A DNA stretch of 64,000 nucleotides from Bacillus sp. PK3_68. Its GTDB lineage: Bacteria; Bacillota; Bacilli; Bacillales; Domibacillaceae. The DNA is taken from assembly GCF_003600835.1 (NCBI RefSeq), contig NZ_NQYC01000001.1, forward strand, positions 1,692,001 through 1,756,000, read 5' to 3'. The position numbers and the translations under genes are program-made. The notes under the pieces were generated by a model. The model made no database searches and was not told the origin of the DNA. It saw nothing but the letters and a program-made list of their open reading frames with translations. This document shows positions 26,359-34,737 of the stretch, piece after piece (within the stretch, counting starts at the first letter, position 1; the number at the start of each line of letters is the position of its first letter).

Positions 26359-26390
26359 TTTTATGCAAAATGGTATATTTTATGCAAAAT
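26359..26390 (+). promoter_or_regulatory. Direct repeats upstream of nhaC, candidate activator sites
   Basis: The 13-bp sequence TTTTATGCAAAAT occurs twice (26359-26371 and 26378-26390), 19 bp apart and about 90-120 bp before the -24/-12 promoter. That is a typical position for an enhancer of a sigma-54 activator. A further dyad TTATGC (26422-26427) / GCATAA (26446-26451) lies closer to the promoter. The core ATGCAAAAT also occurs upstream of rocR (1789-1797). Confidence 0.5.
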
Positions 26391-26478
26391 CACATGAAAC
26401 CCGACATTTATCCTTATGTTTTTATGCATAGATTTAGTCTTTTTAGCATAAGATCGACTTTTCAGATAATTAGATCTA

Positions 26479-26495
26479 TTGGCATGGTTCTTGCA
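26479..26495 (+). promoter_or_regulatory. Sigma-54 (SigL) promoter of nhaC
   Basis: TTGGCATGGTTCTTGCA fits the -24/-12 consensus YTGGCACGNNNNTTGCW at all positions but one. Transcription would start near 26506, about 30 bp before the nhaC ATG. Confidence 0.8.
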
Positions 26496-26535
26496 ATCTA
26501 TTTAGATAGAATACTAGAAAGAAAGAGGGATGATA

Positions 26536-27963
26536 ATGAAAAAAACTAAAGCACCTTCACTCGCCATTGCGCTAATCCCTATTATTGCTATGGTTACATT
26601 CCTGTTCGCCGGGATTTTTATTTTTGAAGCTGATGCTCATATTCCACTTTTATTAAGTGCAGTCGTAGCAGCTATCATAGCGATTTATCTCGGCCATACG
26701 TGGAAGGAAATAGAAAAAGGGATTATTAGTGCAGTGACGCTAGCGATGCAGGCTCTTTTGATCTTAATGGTTATCGGGACGATCATCGGCACATGGCTTG
26801 CCGGCGGAATCGTTCCAACGATGATTTATTATGGGCTTGATATTTTATCGCCTGCCTATTTCCTGCCGGCTGCTGCCGTCATTTGCAGCATTGTAGCCAT
26901 TGCTTCAGGAAATGCTTGGACAGCAGCCGGTACTATCGGCATCGCCATCATGGGAATCGGAGCAGGTCTCGGTGTTAACTTAGCGATGGTGGCCGGAGCA
27001 GTAATTTCCGGCTGTTATTTTGGGGATAAAATTTCACCGCTTTCCGAAACAACGAATATGTCACCAGGGATTACCGGGGTGGAGCTATTCGATCATATTC
27101 GTCATATGCTATATACAACGATTCCTGCCTTAATTCTCTCTGTTATTATCTATTTCTTTATGGGACTCTCATTTAAAGGAAAAGGGGCCGGCATTGATGA
27201 GATTACGGCTCTTCAAAATCAGTTGAATGACATTTTTATTATTAGTCCATGGCTTTTACTTGTCCCTATTATTGTACTCGGTCTGATCGCCATGAAAACA
27301 CCAGCGCTTCCTGGACTTGTCATTGGCTCGATCTTAGGCGCAATCGTAGCCATTACTGTACAAGGCGTAGCTATTGGGGACATTTTGGGTATCATGGTCT
27401 ACGGATTTGAGATGGAAACAGGCAATGAGGTTCTTGATAATCTACTAAATAATGGCGGTACAGAAGCCATGATGTATACGGTATCGCTTGTCATGATCGC
27501 TATGAGCTTCGGAGGAATTCTAGAAGTGAGCGGTGTGCTTGAAACACTCGTCAACAGCTTGCTAAAGCTTGCTAAATCTACCGGAAGTCTGATCGCCACT
27601 ACAGTTGTTACTTGTATTACAGCAAACGTTATTGCTTGTGATCAATACTTATCCATCCTTCTTCCGGGGCGTATGTACATTAAAGCATATAGAAAGCGCC
27701 GACTTCATCCAAAGAATTTATCGAGAACATTGGAAGATGCCGGTACAATGACTTCTCCACTTGTCCCTTGGAACACATGTGGAGCTTTCATGACTGCTAC
27801 TCTGGGAGTTTCTACTTTCCAATATGCCCCGTATGCTTTGCTTTGCCTTATTAGCCCAGTCATTGCTATATTATATGGATTTACCGGTTTTAAAATAGAA
27901 AAACTTTCCCAAGCAGAAATTGATCGCTTGGATGCAGAGGAACAGGCTATCAAAGTTAGTTAA
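26536..27963 (+). CDS. nhaC: NhaC-family Na+-coupled antiporter
   Basis: A 475-residue membrane protein with about 12 helices and NhaC-family motifs: IGTWLAGGIVPTMIYYGL, SGNAWTAAGTIGIAIMGIG, SGCYFGDKISPLSETTNM (conserved Asp and Ser-Glu-Thr), CITANVIACDQYLSILLPGRM and TSPLVPWNTCGAFM. The ATG at 26536 has an AGAGGG RBS six bases away; the in-frame ATG at 26530 is too close to it. The family exchanges Na+ for H+, but some members exchange organic acids such as malate for lactate. Control by sigma-54, which in Bacillus governs mostly amino-acid and carbon catabolism, hints that a metabolite might be the true substrate here. Confidence 0.88.
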   Translation: MKKTKAPSLAIALIPIIAMVTFLFAGIFIFEADAHIPLLLSAVVAAIIAIYLGHTWKEIEKGIISAVTLAMQALLILMVIGTIIGTWLAGGIVPTMIYYGLDILSPAYFLPAAAVICSIVAIASGNAWTAAGTIGIAIMGIGAGLGVNLAMVAGAVISGCYFGDKISPLSETTNMSPGITGVELFDHIRHMLYTTIPALILSVIIYFFMGLSFKGKGAGIDEITALQNQLNDIFIISPWLLLVPIIVLGLIAMKTPALPGLVIGSILGAIVAITVQGVAIGDILGIMVYGFEMETGNEVLDNLLNNGGTEAMMYTVSLVMIAMSFGGILEVSGVLETLVNSLLKLAKSTGSLIATTVVTCITANVIACDQYLSILLPGRMYIKAYRKRRLHPKNLSRTLEDAGTMTSPLVPWNTCGAFMTATLGVSTFQYAPYALLCLISPVIAILYGFTGFKIEKLSQAEIDRLDAEEQAIKVS

Positions 27964-28007
27964 AAAACTCGCAGGGCTGCAAACGCTTTATTTTTATCTC
28001 TATGAAT

Positions 28008-28044
28008 AAAAAGAACCTCCACACATACGCGGAGGTTCTTTTTT
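28008..28044. terminator. Bidirectional terminator behind nhaC
   Basis: The stem AAGAACCTCC / GGAGGTTCTT is flanked by A5 and T6. It serves nhaC and the convergent small gene. Confidence 0.8.
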
Positions 28045-28224
28045 CTAATAATATCCATAAGGGCCAAAGGGACCTACAAATGGAGGAGCATATGGAGGGT
28101 ATGGAGGATAGTATGGTCGATAACCATAAAACGGACGTGCAATCGCTCCGCCGATTAACCCTCCGAGCAGCCCTCCGACAAATGGGCCGCCAAAAAAAGG
28201 GGGAAAGCGAGTGTTTCTGTACAT
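28045..28224 (-). CDS. Small Gly/Pro/Tyr-rich protein, unknown
   Basis: A 59-residue protein from the ATG at 28222-28224, which has a very strong RBS (AAAAAGGAGGCTTTTCATA). It has a Gly-rich hydrophobic part (FFGGPFVGGLLGGLIGGAIA) and then a tail of Pro-Tyr repeats (YRPYYPPYPPYAPP). Such composition occurs in spore coat and surface-associated small proteins of Bacillus, but no specific family was recognised. It lies between yuiF and nhaC. Confidence 0.65.
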   Translation of the reverse strand: MYRNTRFPPFFGGPFVGGLLGGLIGGAIARPFYGYRPYYPPYPPYAPPFVGPFGPYGYY

Positions 28225-28269
28225 TATGAAAAGCCTCCTTTTTCTCTGCCTACTATGTTTTATGCAGAA

Positions 28270-28316
28270 AGAAAGAAAAAGGCATGGGCGGGCTTTACAA
28301 TCAAGCCTCCCATACC
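28270..28316 (-). terminator. Terminator of yuiF
   Basis: On the minus strand the stem GGTATGGGAGGCTT / AAGCCCGCCCATGCC is followed by a T-rich tail. Confidence 0.75.
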
Positions 28317-28329
28317 TGCAATGCATCAG

Positions 28330-29649
28330 TTATAAAACCATAGCAGCCAGCCAGCCAAATAAGATAACCGGGATATTATAGTGCAAGAAAGTTGGCACAC
28401 ACGTATCCCAAATATGGTTATGCTGCCCGTCTACATTCAAGCCAGCTGTCGGTCCTAACGTGCTGTCCGAAGCAGGAGATCCGGCGTCTCCAAGTGCTCC
28501 TGCTGTTCCGACAAGTACAATCGTCGCCATAGGGCTAAAGCCAAGCTCAAGTGCGAGCGGCACGAAGATCGTTGCAATAATTGGAACAGTCGAGAACGAT
28601 GAACCAATTCCCATGGTTACGAGCAAGCCGACGATCAGCATCAATAATGCCCCGAGTGACTGGTTGCCTCCAATGAGGTGGGCCGACTGTTCTACAAGCC
28701 GCTCTACATCCCCTGTTGCACTCATTACTTTGGCAAAGCCGGAAGCGGCAATCATAACAAAACCAATGAACGCCATCATTCGCATTCCAGCTGTTAACAC
28801 ACTGTCGGCTTCATTCCATCGCAATGCTCCCGTAACGTATAGGACCATAATGCCTCCTAATGCTCCAAACACCATTGAATCTGTCCAAAGCTGGGCGGCA
28901 AGCGCTGCTACAATAGCAATAATAGCCATTATTACTCCCGATTTTGTATATCCTTCCGTTTCTACATCAGCAGCCATTACTTCTTTTTGTTCATACACTC
29001 TCGGCTTCCGGTAAGAAAAGAAGACAGCAATGAGCAGGCCGCAAAGCATTCCGATTGCCGGATAAATCATCGCCGTTGCTATCTCATTTGTTTCCACCTT
29101 TAATCCACTTTCCGTGATGTTTGTAGCTACAATTTCATGAAAAATTTGCCCAAAACCGACAGGAAGCAGCATGTAAGGCGTGACAAGGCCGAATGTCAGT
29201 ACAGACGCTATGAGGCGACGGTCTATTTGCATTTCGTTTAAAATTTGTAAAAGCGGTGGAATTAATATCGGAATAAAAGCAATATGAACAGGAATTAAAT
29301 TTTGAGAAGAAATTGCGACTAATAAAATAAAAAAGACAATAAGAGCTTTAGGCAATTTTTTCTTGCGTGCTTCTTCTTTATTTCCAATACGCTTTAATAC
29401 AAATTCAACAAGCGCTGTCGGCAGTCCTGTGCTGGATAAAGCGACTGCAAAGCCGCCAAGTGCCGCATAACTAAGAGCGACGTTTGCTCCGCCTCCAACT
29501 CCCTCTGAAAAAGCACCAACCGTTCCTTCTATTCCTAAACCGCCAATTATTCCCCCGATCAGTGCACCCGTAATTAATGAAAACACAACGTTCACTCGAA
29601 GTAGACTGAGGAGGAGCATGGCGATAACAGCTATTACTACAGCATTCAT
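28330..29649 (-). CDS. yuiF: Na+/H+ antiporter family protein, YuiF-like
   Basis: A 439-residue protein with about 11-12 membrane helices. It has the conserved [20 protein letters not shown] start, [19 protein letters not shown] in the middle and [20 protein letters not shown] with several polar residues within the last third. It belongs to the ion-transporter superfamily. In B. subtilis yuiF stands next to the leucyl aminopeptidase gene, as here. Substrate specificity is inferred only from family annotation, and amino acid or organic anion transport cannot be excluded. Confidence 0.85.
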   Translation of the reverse strand: MNAVVIAVIAMLLLSLLRVNVVFSLITGALIGGIIGGLGIEGTVGAFSEGVGGGANVALSYAALGGFAVALSSTGLPTALVEFVLKRIGNKEEARKKKLPKALIVFFILLVAISSQNLIPVHIAFIPILIPPLLQILNEMQIDRRLIASVLTFGLVTPYMLLPVGFGQIFHEIVATNITESGLKVETNEIATAMIYPAIGMLCGLLIAVFFSYRKPRVYEQKEVMAADVETEGYTKSGVIMAIIAIVAALAAQLWTDSMVFGALGGIMVLYVTGALRWNEADSVLTAGMRMMAFIGFVMIAASGFAKVMSATGDVERLVEQSAHLIGGNQSLGALLMLIVGLLVTMGIGSSFSTVPIIATIFVPLALELGFSPMATIVLVGTAGALGDAGSPASDSTLGPTAGLNVDGQHNHIWDTCVPTFLHYNIPVILFGWLAAMVL

Positions 29650-29747
29650 CTAAGATGCCCCTTTCGCTTTAGTTTGCTAAATTGGTAGAGAACTAAAAAC
29701 AAGATAGCAAACTTTACAGATGATTGTCAATGCCTTTTCAAAAGAAA

Positions 29748-29770
29748 AAACCTTCAACAGCTGAAGGTTT
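29748..29770 (-). terminator. Hairpin terminator behind a gene fragment
   Basis: AAACCTTCA / TGAAGGTTT with six T residues on the minus strand lies about 30 bp after the stop of the fragment. Confidence 0.6.
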
Positions 29771-29801
29771 TAAAGTAACTATATAGGGACAGATAGCTTG
29801 A

Positions 29802-29930
29802 CTACTTTATTTGTTCCATTGCCTGTTTAACATTCTTATATGTATGAATCGAAGAATGACCTCATTCAAGGATCACTGGCTTCCAGCCGGAATCCGAACG
29901 AACTTGCGCTGCAATCCCCTTAAACTAAGA
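29802..29930 (-). pseudogene. Fragment of an unidentified gene
   Basis: One minus-strand frame reads KGIAAQVRSDSGWKPVILE, a TGA, then GHSSIHTYKNVKQAMEQIK and a TAG at 29802-29804. The second piece looks like a normal protein C-terminus and is followed by a terminator hairpin at 29748-29770. No start or upstream coding part was found. The family could not be recognised. Confidence 0.35.
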
Positions 29931-30130
29931 ATATGGTAGACACTAAATAGATGCTTTTCAACCATAGTGTCCAATTAGAGAATGTCGTCCTGCAACGGAG
30001 CAACCGGCGCAGATAAACCCATTATCTCTTTATGCGCTTTTTTATAATAGCGTTCGTTACCCTTTCGAAAGCAAAAATCTATTATATTCTAAAGGAAGGC
30101 AGGAAACATTAAATTGCTTTTTATCTTTAT

Positions 30131-30182
30131 TAAAAAGAAGAGAGGCATAGCTGAACATGTCGTCGTTCAGCACGCCTCTCTA
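30131..30182 (-). terminator. Terminator of pepA
   Basis: On the minus strand AGAGAGGCGTGCTGAAC pairs with GTTCAGCTATGCCTCTCT and is followed by CTTTTT. Confidence 0.8.
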
Positions 30183-30188
30183 ATTTAA

Positions 30189-31688
30189 TTATGCCTCTGT
30201 TTTTCTTACCGCCAATAAGGCAAGCGTGCGTGCCATGACACCTGTAGCTCCAGCAGGACCTAGAGCCCCTGCCTTATTTGTATCAGCTGTTCCAGCGATA
30301 TCTAGATGGACCCATGGCGTCTCTTCAGCAAATTCTCCAATAAAACCTCCTCCCATGATCGCATGGCCCTCGCGACCTGGTGAATTATTTAAATCGGCAA
30401 TTTTACTGCTGCGAATGCGCTTTTTATCGTTTTCTGTGAGCGGCAATTGCCAAATAAACTCCCCTGCTTCCTTAGATGCAGCTAATACTTCCTCCAGGAA
30501 ATCCTTATTATTCGTGAGCGCACCTGTCTTATCAGTTCCAAGTGCTACAATGACTCCTCCTGTTAAAGTGGCTACGTCGACTAAATAATCAGCTTTGTGA
30601 TGCTTAGCATATGTCATCGCATCTGCTAGCACGAGCCGTCCCTCTGCGTCCGTATTCAACACTTCAATCGTCTTCCCGCTCATGGATGTAATCACATCAT
30701 CAGGCTTCAGCGCCTCACCATTGATCATATTGTCTGTTGAAGGAATGACAGCTACTACATTTTGATCTGGCTTCAGTTCACCGATGATTTCCATCGCTCC
30801 TAATACGGCAGCTGCACCACCCATATCCATTTTCATACCAACAAGTCCGTCCTTTGTTTTCAAAGAATAGCCACCGGTATCAAAGGTAATGCCTTTTCCA
30901 ACGAATCCCAATACATTTTGCCACTCTTCCTGGGGCTGATATTTTAGCGTAATCATTTTTGGAGGCGCTACCGATCCTTTGTTCACAGCAAGCAGCGCTC
31001 CCATTCCAAGCTTTTCCATATCTGCTTTTTCAAGAATTTCCAATTCAAATCCATATTTATCGGCCAGTTTTTTAGCATGTTCTGCTAAATCAGCAGCTGT
31101 TAGCATATTGGCTGGTGTATTGACAAGTGTGCGGGCAGAATTGGTTCCCTGGCTGAGCACATAGCCAACATGCAGGGCAGCTTTTACCTCTTCACTGTCC
31201 GCCCCTGTATAGATGGTCATTTGTTCAATGAATTGTTCAGGCTCATTAGAGGGTTGTTTGTATCCTTTAAATTCATAGGAAGCCAGACCGAACGCTTCAC
31301 TAAAAGCTTGGGCCGCTTCATCTGGTTCAATCGTTTCACATACAAAGCTATCGAGAGCGACAGCCGCAGAACTTAACTTGATTCTGTTCATTTTTTGTAT
31401 AGCTGCACCGATAGTCTCTTTTATGGTATGAAACTCAGCTTGCTTTTCTTTGCCAAGCCCTACGAAGAGCAGCCTTTTAGCAGAAATTCTTCCTAATGTC
31501 GGAATGATGATGATTTCACCTTGCTTCGCCGAAATGTCCCCTTCTTTGACAAGCTCTGTTAATTCGCCATTCATCGCTTCATCAAGCCTAGCGAGTTCGC
31601 CGTCAAACTTGAGGGGACGGTCATACAGACCGATAAGCAAGAGCTCTTCTTTTTGGCTATAAAATGAGTCGGTTTTCACATTAAACAT
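30189..31688 (-). CDS. pepA: Leucyl aminopeptidase (M17 family)
   Basis: A 499-residue metallopeptidase. The N-terminal macro-like domain spans about residues 1-170. The catalytic domain has [16 protein letters not shown] (metal-binding Asp), [13 protein letters not shown], the family signature [14 protein letters not shown] (Asp and Glu ligands), and [19 protein letters not shown]. It releases N-terminal Leu and other residues from peptides in the cytoplasm, with two metal ions. In B. subtilis it is YuiE, beside yuiF, the same arrangement as here. It ends in a strong hairpin terminator. Confidence 0.93.
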   Translation of the reverse strand: MFNVKTDSFYSQKEELLLIGLYDRPLKFDGELARLDEAMNGELTELVKEGDISAKQGEIIIIPTLGRISAKRLLFVGLGKEKQAEFHTIKETIGAAIQKMNRIKLSSAAVALDSFVCETIEPDEAAQAFSEAFGLASYEFKGYKQPSNEPEQFIEQMTIYTGADSEEVKAALHVGYVLSQGTNSARTLVNTPANMLTAADLAEHAKKLADKYGFELEILEKADMEKLGMGALLAVNKGSVAPPKMITLKYQPQEEWQNVLGFVGKGITFDTGGYSLKTKDGLVGMKMDMGGAAAVLGAMEIIGELKPDQNVVAVIPSTDNMINGEALKPDDVITSMSGKTIEVLNTDAEGRLVLADAMTYAKHHKADYLVDVATLTGGVIVALGTDKTGALTNNKDFLEEVLAASKEAGEFIWQLPLTENDKKRIRSSKIADLNNSPGREGHAIMGGGFIGEFAEETPWVHLDIAGTADTNKAGALGPAGATGVMARTLALLAVRKTEA

Positions 31689-31780
31689 TCTTCCACCTCC
31701 ACTGTCATTATACAGGAAAGATTTTTAAGGAACGAATGCCTTCCCTTTTTTTGCACTTGTTGGTATTTATGATGTAGCTA

Positions 31781-34207
31781 TTATACTTTTTTCCGGTAAG
31801 GCATGTATGGAGGAAGCGGTGTATTGATAACGGATAGTGGAATCTCAAGCGACTCTCCCATTTGGATATCATAAGGAGTAGTTAGCTGATTGGCTCTTTT
31901 CAAATCTTCTACTGACAAACCGTATTGTTCTGCAATGTATTCAAGCGACTCTCCTGAATCAACTTGATGCTCTCTCCGAATTTTCTCTACTCTACAGGCA
32001 GCTTGTTTGAAAGTTGGTTGCTTAGAGAGCGGATCTGTAAAATCAGCTGTTAATTCGTTCGCAGCTTCTTTTTTCTCCCAGCTGCCAAAATGAAAAGGCA
32101 CAAACACTAATCCCTGCTGAACAACATCCCCTATCCGTGCTGGTACTTCGATCCATCCTCGCGGAGAAGAAACACGAACAACTTCTCCTTGCACAATTGC
32201 CCACTTTTTCGCGTCTTCTGTATTAATTTCGACATACCCGTGCTGGGCTGCCATTTGCAAGTGCGGGGAGCGCGCTGTTTTTGTCCTTGTATGCCAATGC
32301 CAGACGAGCCGTCCTGTTGTTAACCAGGTTGGATAGTCTGAAGTTGGCTGCTCGGCTGGCGGTATATAGTGAGTCGGATGAAGGATGGCACGTCCTTCCG
32401 CTCCTTTTCTCTCAAACTCTGTTTTTGTTAATACCCGGCCGGTGAGCTGATCCTTGCCAAAACTTTGGGCGTCATCTGTAGTCGTATGGAAGACAAATTC
32501 AGAATAAAGGCGCACAGTCCCAGGAGAGTTTTCATCCTTCACTGGCCAGCGCAGCCCGTTTTCCTTCTCTAATCTTTCATAAGTGATTCCTGTCATATCA
32601 CATGGTCTGCCTTTAGATATTTTCTTGAACTCTTCAAAACACTCTTCAGGAGTTGTATACGAAATCAACGGCTGACCGTCTCTGTCTTTAAAATCCATCC
32701 GCTTGGAAAAGTCTAAAAAGATGTCAAAGTCTGACTTTGCACCTTCTGGCGGTTCAACTGCTTTCCGAAGAAGGTTGATCGTACGGTCCGCATTTTCCAT
32801 CGTTCCTTCCTTTTCTCCCCACAAGGCCACAGGCAAAACAACATCTGCGACTGTGGCTGTTTCAGTCAAGAAAGCATCCTGAACGACAACAAAGGTACTC
32901 GCGAGTGCTTTCTTCGCACGCTGACGGTTTGGAAGGGAAACAAGTGAATTCGTACCTATATTCCAAAATAGGCCGATTTCTCCGTTTTCAATCATGGAAA
33001 TTTGTTCTTCAATCCCTTTTTCTGGACCAACTGGGAGCGTAGCTTTATCCACATTCCATAATTGAGCCATTTCCTCTATATGTTTAGGATTTGCAGGATT
33101 GCGGTGTGCTGGATAGGTTCCTACTCCTCCCGCTGTTCGGTTCGCCGATGAACTTGGCTGTCCGGCCATATGTAGTGGCCCGCAGCCCGGCTTGCCAATT
33201 AATCCGCGGATTAAATGTAAATTATTAATAGCTACACAAGCCGTAGTAGCATCTGCGCTCTGGTATGTGCCCTGAAGTGTAGTAGTAACAAGTGATGCAG
33301 ATGTACCTAACTTCTCGATAGCTTTCTCTAACTTTGCTTTCGATATTCCAGTGGTATCTGCTGTTTTTTCGAGTGTCCACTCCTTCAAAGATTCTGTCAT
33401 CCCATTAATGCCAATTGTGTAAGCATCAATAAACGCTTGATCGACATATCCTCTTTTGACAATTTCGTTAATGACCCCATTTAATAGGGCCACATTCGTT
33501 CCAGGATATAGCTGCAGATGCAAATCTGCTTCTTTTGCTGTTAAGGTTTTTCTCGGATCCACCACAATTATATAAGGCTTCCCTGTCTTTTGCTTTCTTT
33601 CCATAATCCTTTCAAATAAGACCGTACCTGTTTCCACAAGATTATGACCAAACAGCATTAACGTATCTGTTTCATCGATGTCATCAAAGGAAGCCGGCGT
33701 CCCATCTGCACCGAAAGACTGCAACAAACAAAATTCTGTTGTCGCTGTACAAAGGCGAGTATTGGCATCAAGAAGGTGGGTCCGTAATCCAGTCCGGCCA
33801 AACTTAGCGATTGTATAGTAATCTTCTAAAAACCCCTGTCCTGTCGAATAAATAGCCACGCTGTTTGAGCCGTTCTCTTTGAGTGTTTGTTTCGCTTTCT
33901 TCACAAAGAGATCCATTGCCTCATCCCAGGAAGCAGGCTCCAGATTTCCTGTTTCGTTGCGAATTAATGGAGTCCGCAACCGGTCGGGGCTATTGTTCGC
34001 ATACCATTGATTCTCTCCTTTTGGCCCAAGTCTTCCTCTGTTAATCGGATGTTCACTATTCCCTTTGATACCAACGATTTCTCCGTCTTTTACAGCTGTA
34101 TAACAGCCGCAGCCTACCGAGCAAATATTGCAGGTGCTATACACCCACTTCTCCACTTCTCCCTGGCTGTATATGTTCATGTCTACCCGTTCTTTTTCCC
34201 AAGGCAT
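31781..34207 (-). CDS. Molybdopterin oxidoreductase with C-terminal LysM-like domain
   Basis: An 808-residue protein of the DMSO-reductase superfamily, resembling assimilatory nitrate reductases and formate dehydrogenases. The N-terminal cluster motif is CNICSVGC (Cys26, Cys29, Cys33), but the fourth ligand position reads GRLGPKG instead of GRLCPKG. NTRLCTATTEFC contains a probable Mo-ligand Cys153. Segments GHNLVETGTVLFE, PLHMAGQPSSSANR and LTTGRLVWHWHTRT belong to the cofactor-binding domains. The last 60 residues (HQVDSGESLEYIAEQYGLSV to MGESLEIPL) read as a LysM-like repeat. There is no Tat or Sec signal. The substrate is unknown. AGGGGG precedes the ATG by seven bases, and the gene follows an unknown 140-residue gene after 11 bases. 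Confidence 0.85.
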   Translation of the reverse strand: MPWEKERVDMNIYSQGEVEKWVYSTCNICSVGCGCYTAVKDGEIVGIKGNSEHPINRGRLGPKGENQWYANNSPDRLRTPLIRNETGNLEPASWDEAMDLFVKKAKQTLKENGSNSVAIYSTGQGFLEDYYTIAKFGRTGLRTHLLDANTRLCTATTEFCLLQSFGADGTPASFDDIDETDTLMLFGHNLVETGTVLFERIMERKQKTGKPYIIVVDPRKTLTAKEADLHLQLYPGTNVALLNGVINEIVKRGYVDQAFIDAYTIGINGMTESLKEWTLEKTADTTGISKAKLEKAIEKLGTSASLVTTTLQGTYQSADATTACVAINNLHLIRGLIGKPGCGPLHMAGQPSSSANRTAGGVGTYPAHRNPANPKHIEEMAQLWNVDKATLPVGPEKGIEEQISMIENGEIGLFWNIGTNSLVSLPNRQRAKKALASTFVVVQDAFLTETATVADVVLPVALWGEKEGTMENADRTINLLRKAVEPPEGAKSDFDIFLDFSKRMDFKDRDGQPLISYTTPEECFEEFKKISKGRPCDMTGITYERLEKENGLRWPVKDENSPGTVRLYSEFVFHTTTDDAQSFGKDQLTGRVLTKTEFERKGAEGRAILHPTHYIPPAEQPTSDYPTWLTTGRLVWHWHTRTKTARSPHLQMAAQHGYVEINTEDAKKWAIVQGEVVRVSSPRGWIEVPARIGDVVQQGLVFVPFHFGSWEKKEAANELTADFTDPLSKQPTFKQAACRVEKIRREHQVDSGESLEYIAEQYGLSVEDLKRANQLTTPYDIQMGESLEIPLSVINTPLPPYMPYRKKV

Positions 34208-34218
34208 ATTTGTTCCCC

Positions 34219-34641
34219 CTAGCGAATTATGGGAATATAAAAAGATGGAATCACATACTTTATATTCTCAGATCCATAGATTTTTTCGAGCTCCATTGCC
34301 GCCTCTTCTAAATGACGTTTCATCTTCTCCATAACTGGAGTTAGTCTTTCCGCTTCTTCTTCGGAAGGGAGCTTCATCCATTTATTCGCTCTCTTCCATG
34401 AATGAAAGATTGGAGAGGCTACTTCATGGTCATGATAAACAATACTGATGAATTCTTTTACCTTTTCTAATTCAATTTCTTCACTTCCTAATTGCGGCAA
34501 AAGCTTGTCCAATGTTTCTTTTTGTTCGTCTAGCAGCTTTTTTAACAGAATTAAAAGCGAATGGTCAAATGGCGCCACCCCACTTTGCAGCTGGCAATTA
34601 CATTCAGATATTTCAAAAAACAACCGATGCAACGTTGACAT
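34219..34641 (-). CDS. Unknown 140-residue helical protein, partner gene of the Mo-enzyme
   Basis: The protein is soluble, mostly helical and charged, with a Cys pair near the N-terminus (ECNCQL), a YHDHEV segment around the middle and a hydrophobic end (YVIPSFYIPIIR). No family was recognised. The start at 34639-34641 has an excellent RBS (AAAAAGGAGGAGGCCA). It lies 11 bases before the molybdopterin oxidoreductase ATG, so they form an operon. A dedicated chaperone or small subunit is conceivable but not shown. Confidence 0.7.
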   Translation of the reverse strand: MSTLHRLFFEISECNCQLQSGVAPFDHSLLILLKKLLDEQKETLDKLLPQLGSEEIELEKVKEFISIVYHDHEVASPIFHSWKRANKWMKLPSEEEAERLTPVMEKMKRHLEEAAMELEKIYGSENIKYVIPSFYIPIIR

Positions 34642-34688
34642 TGGCCTCCTCCTTTTTGTTCCTCTTCTCACCGCTTTTCCCTTTCCAA

Positions 34689-34723
34689 GCCCTTCCTGAA
34701 AAAACTAGACAGGAAAGGCTTAA
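34689..34723. other. Imperfect hairpin between the AlsS-like gene and the unknown gene
   Basis: AAGCCCTTCCTG pairs with CAGGAAAGGCTT around an A-rich loop. No T tract follows on either strand, so it may be an mRNA processing or stability element rather than a terminator. Confidence 0.4.
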
Positions 34724-34737
34724 ATTACTGTTACCAC

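Larger units (their letters stand above)
29650..30130. other. Intergenic region yuiF-pepA with a decayed gene fragment
   Basis: About 480 bases without an intact gene. It holds a minus-strand gene fragment (29802-29930) with its own hairpin terminator (29748-29770), and an inverted pair GACACTA / TAGTGTC near 29939-29975. Nothing else was recognised. Confidence 0.5.

Noticed and set aside
29860-29930. tRNA-like or T-box-like sequence near the gene fragment
   Set aside because: No cloverleaf pairing, TTCRANY loop or T-box bulge could be built. It reads better as a decayed coding end.
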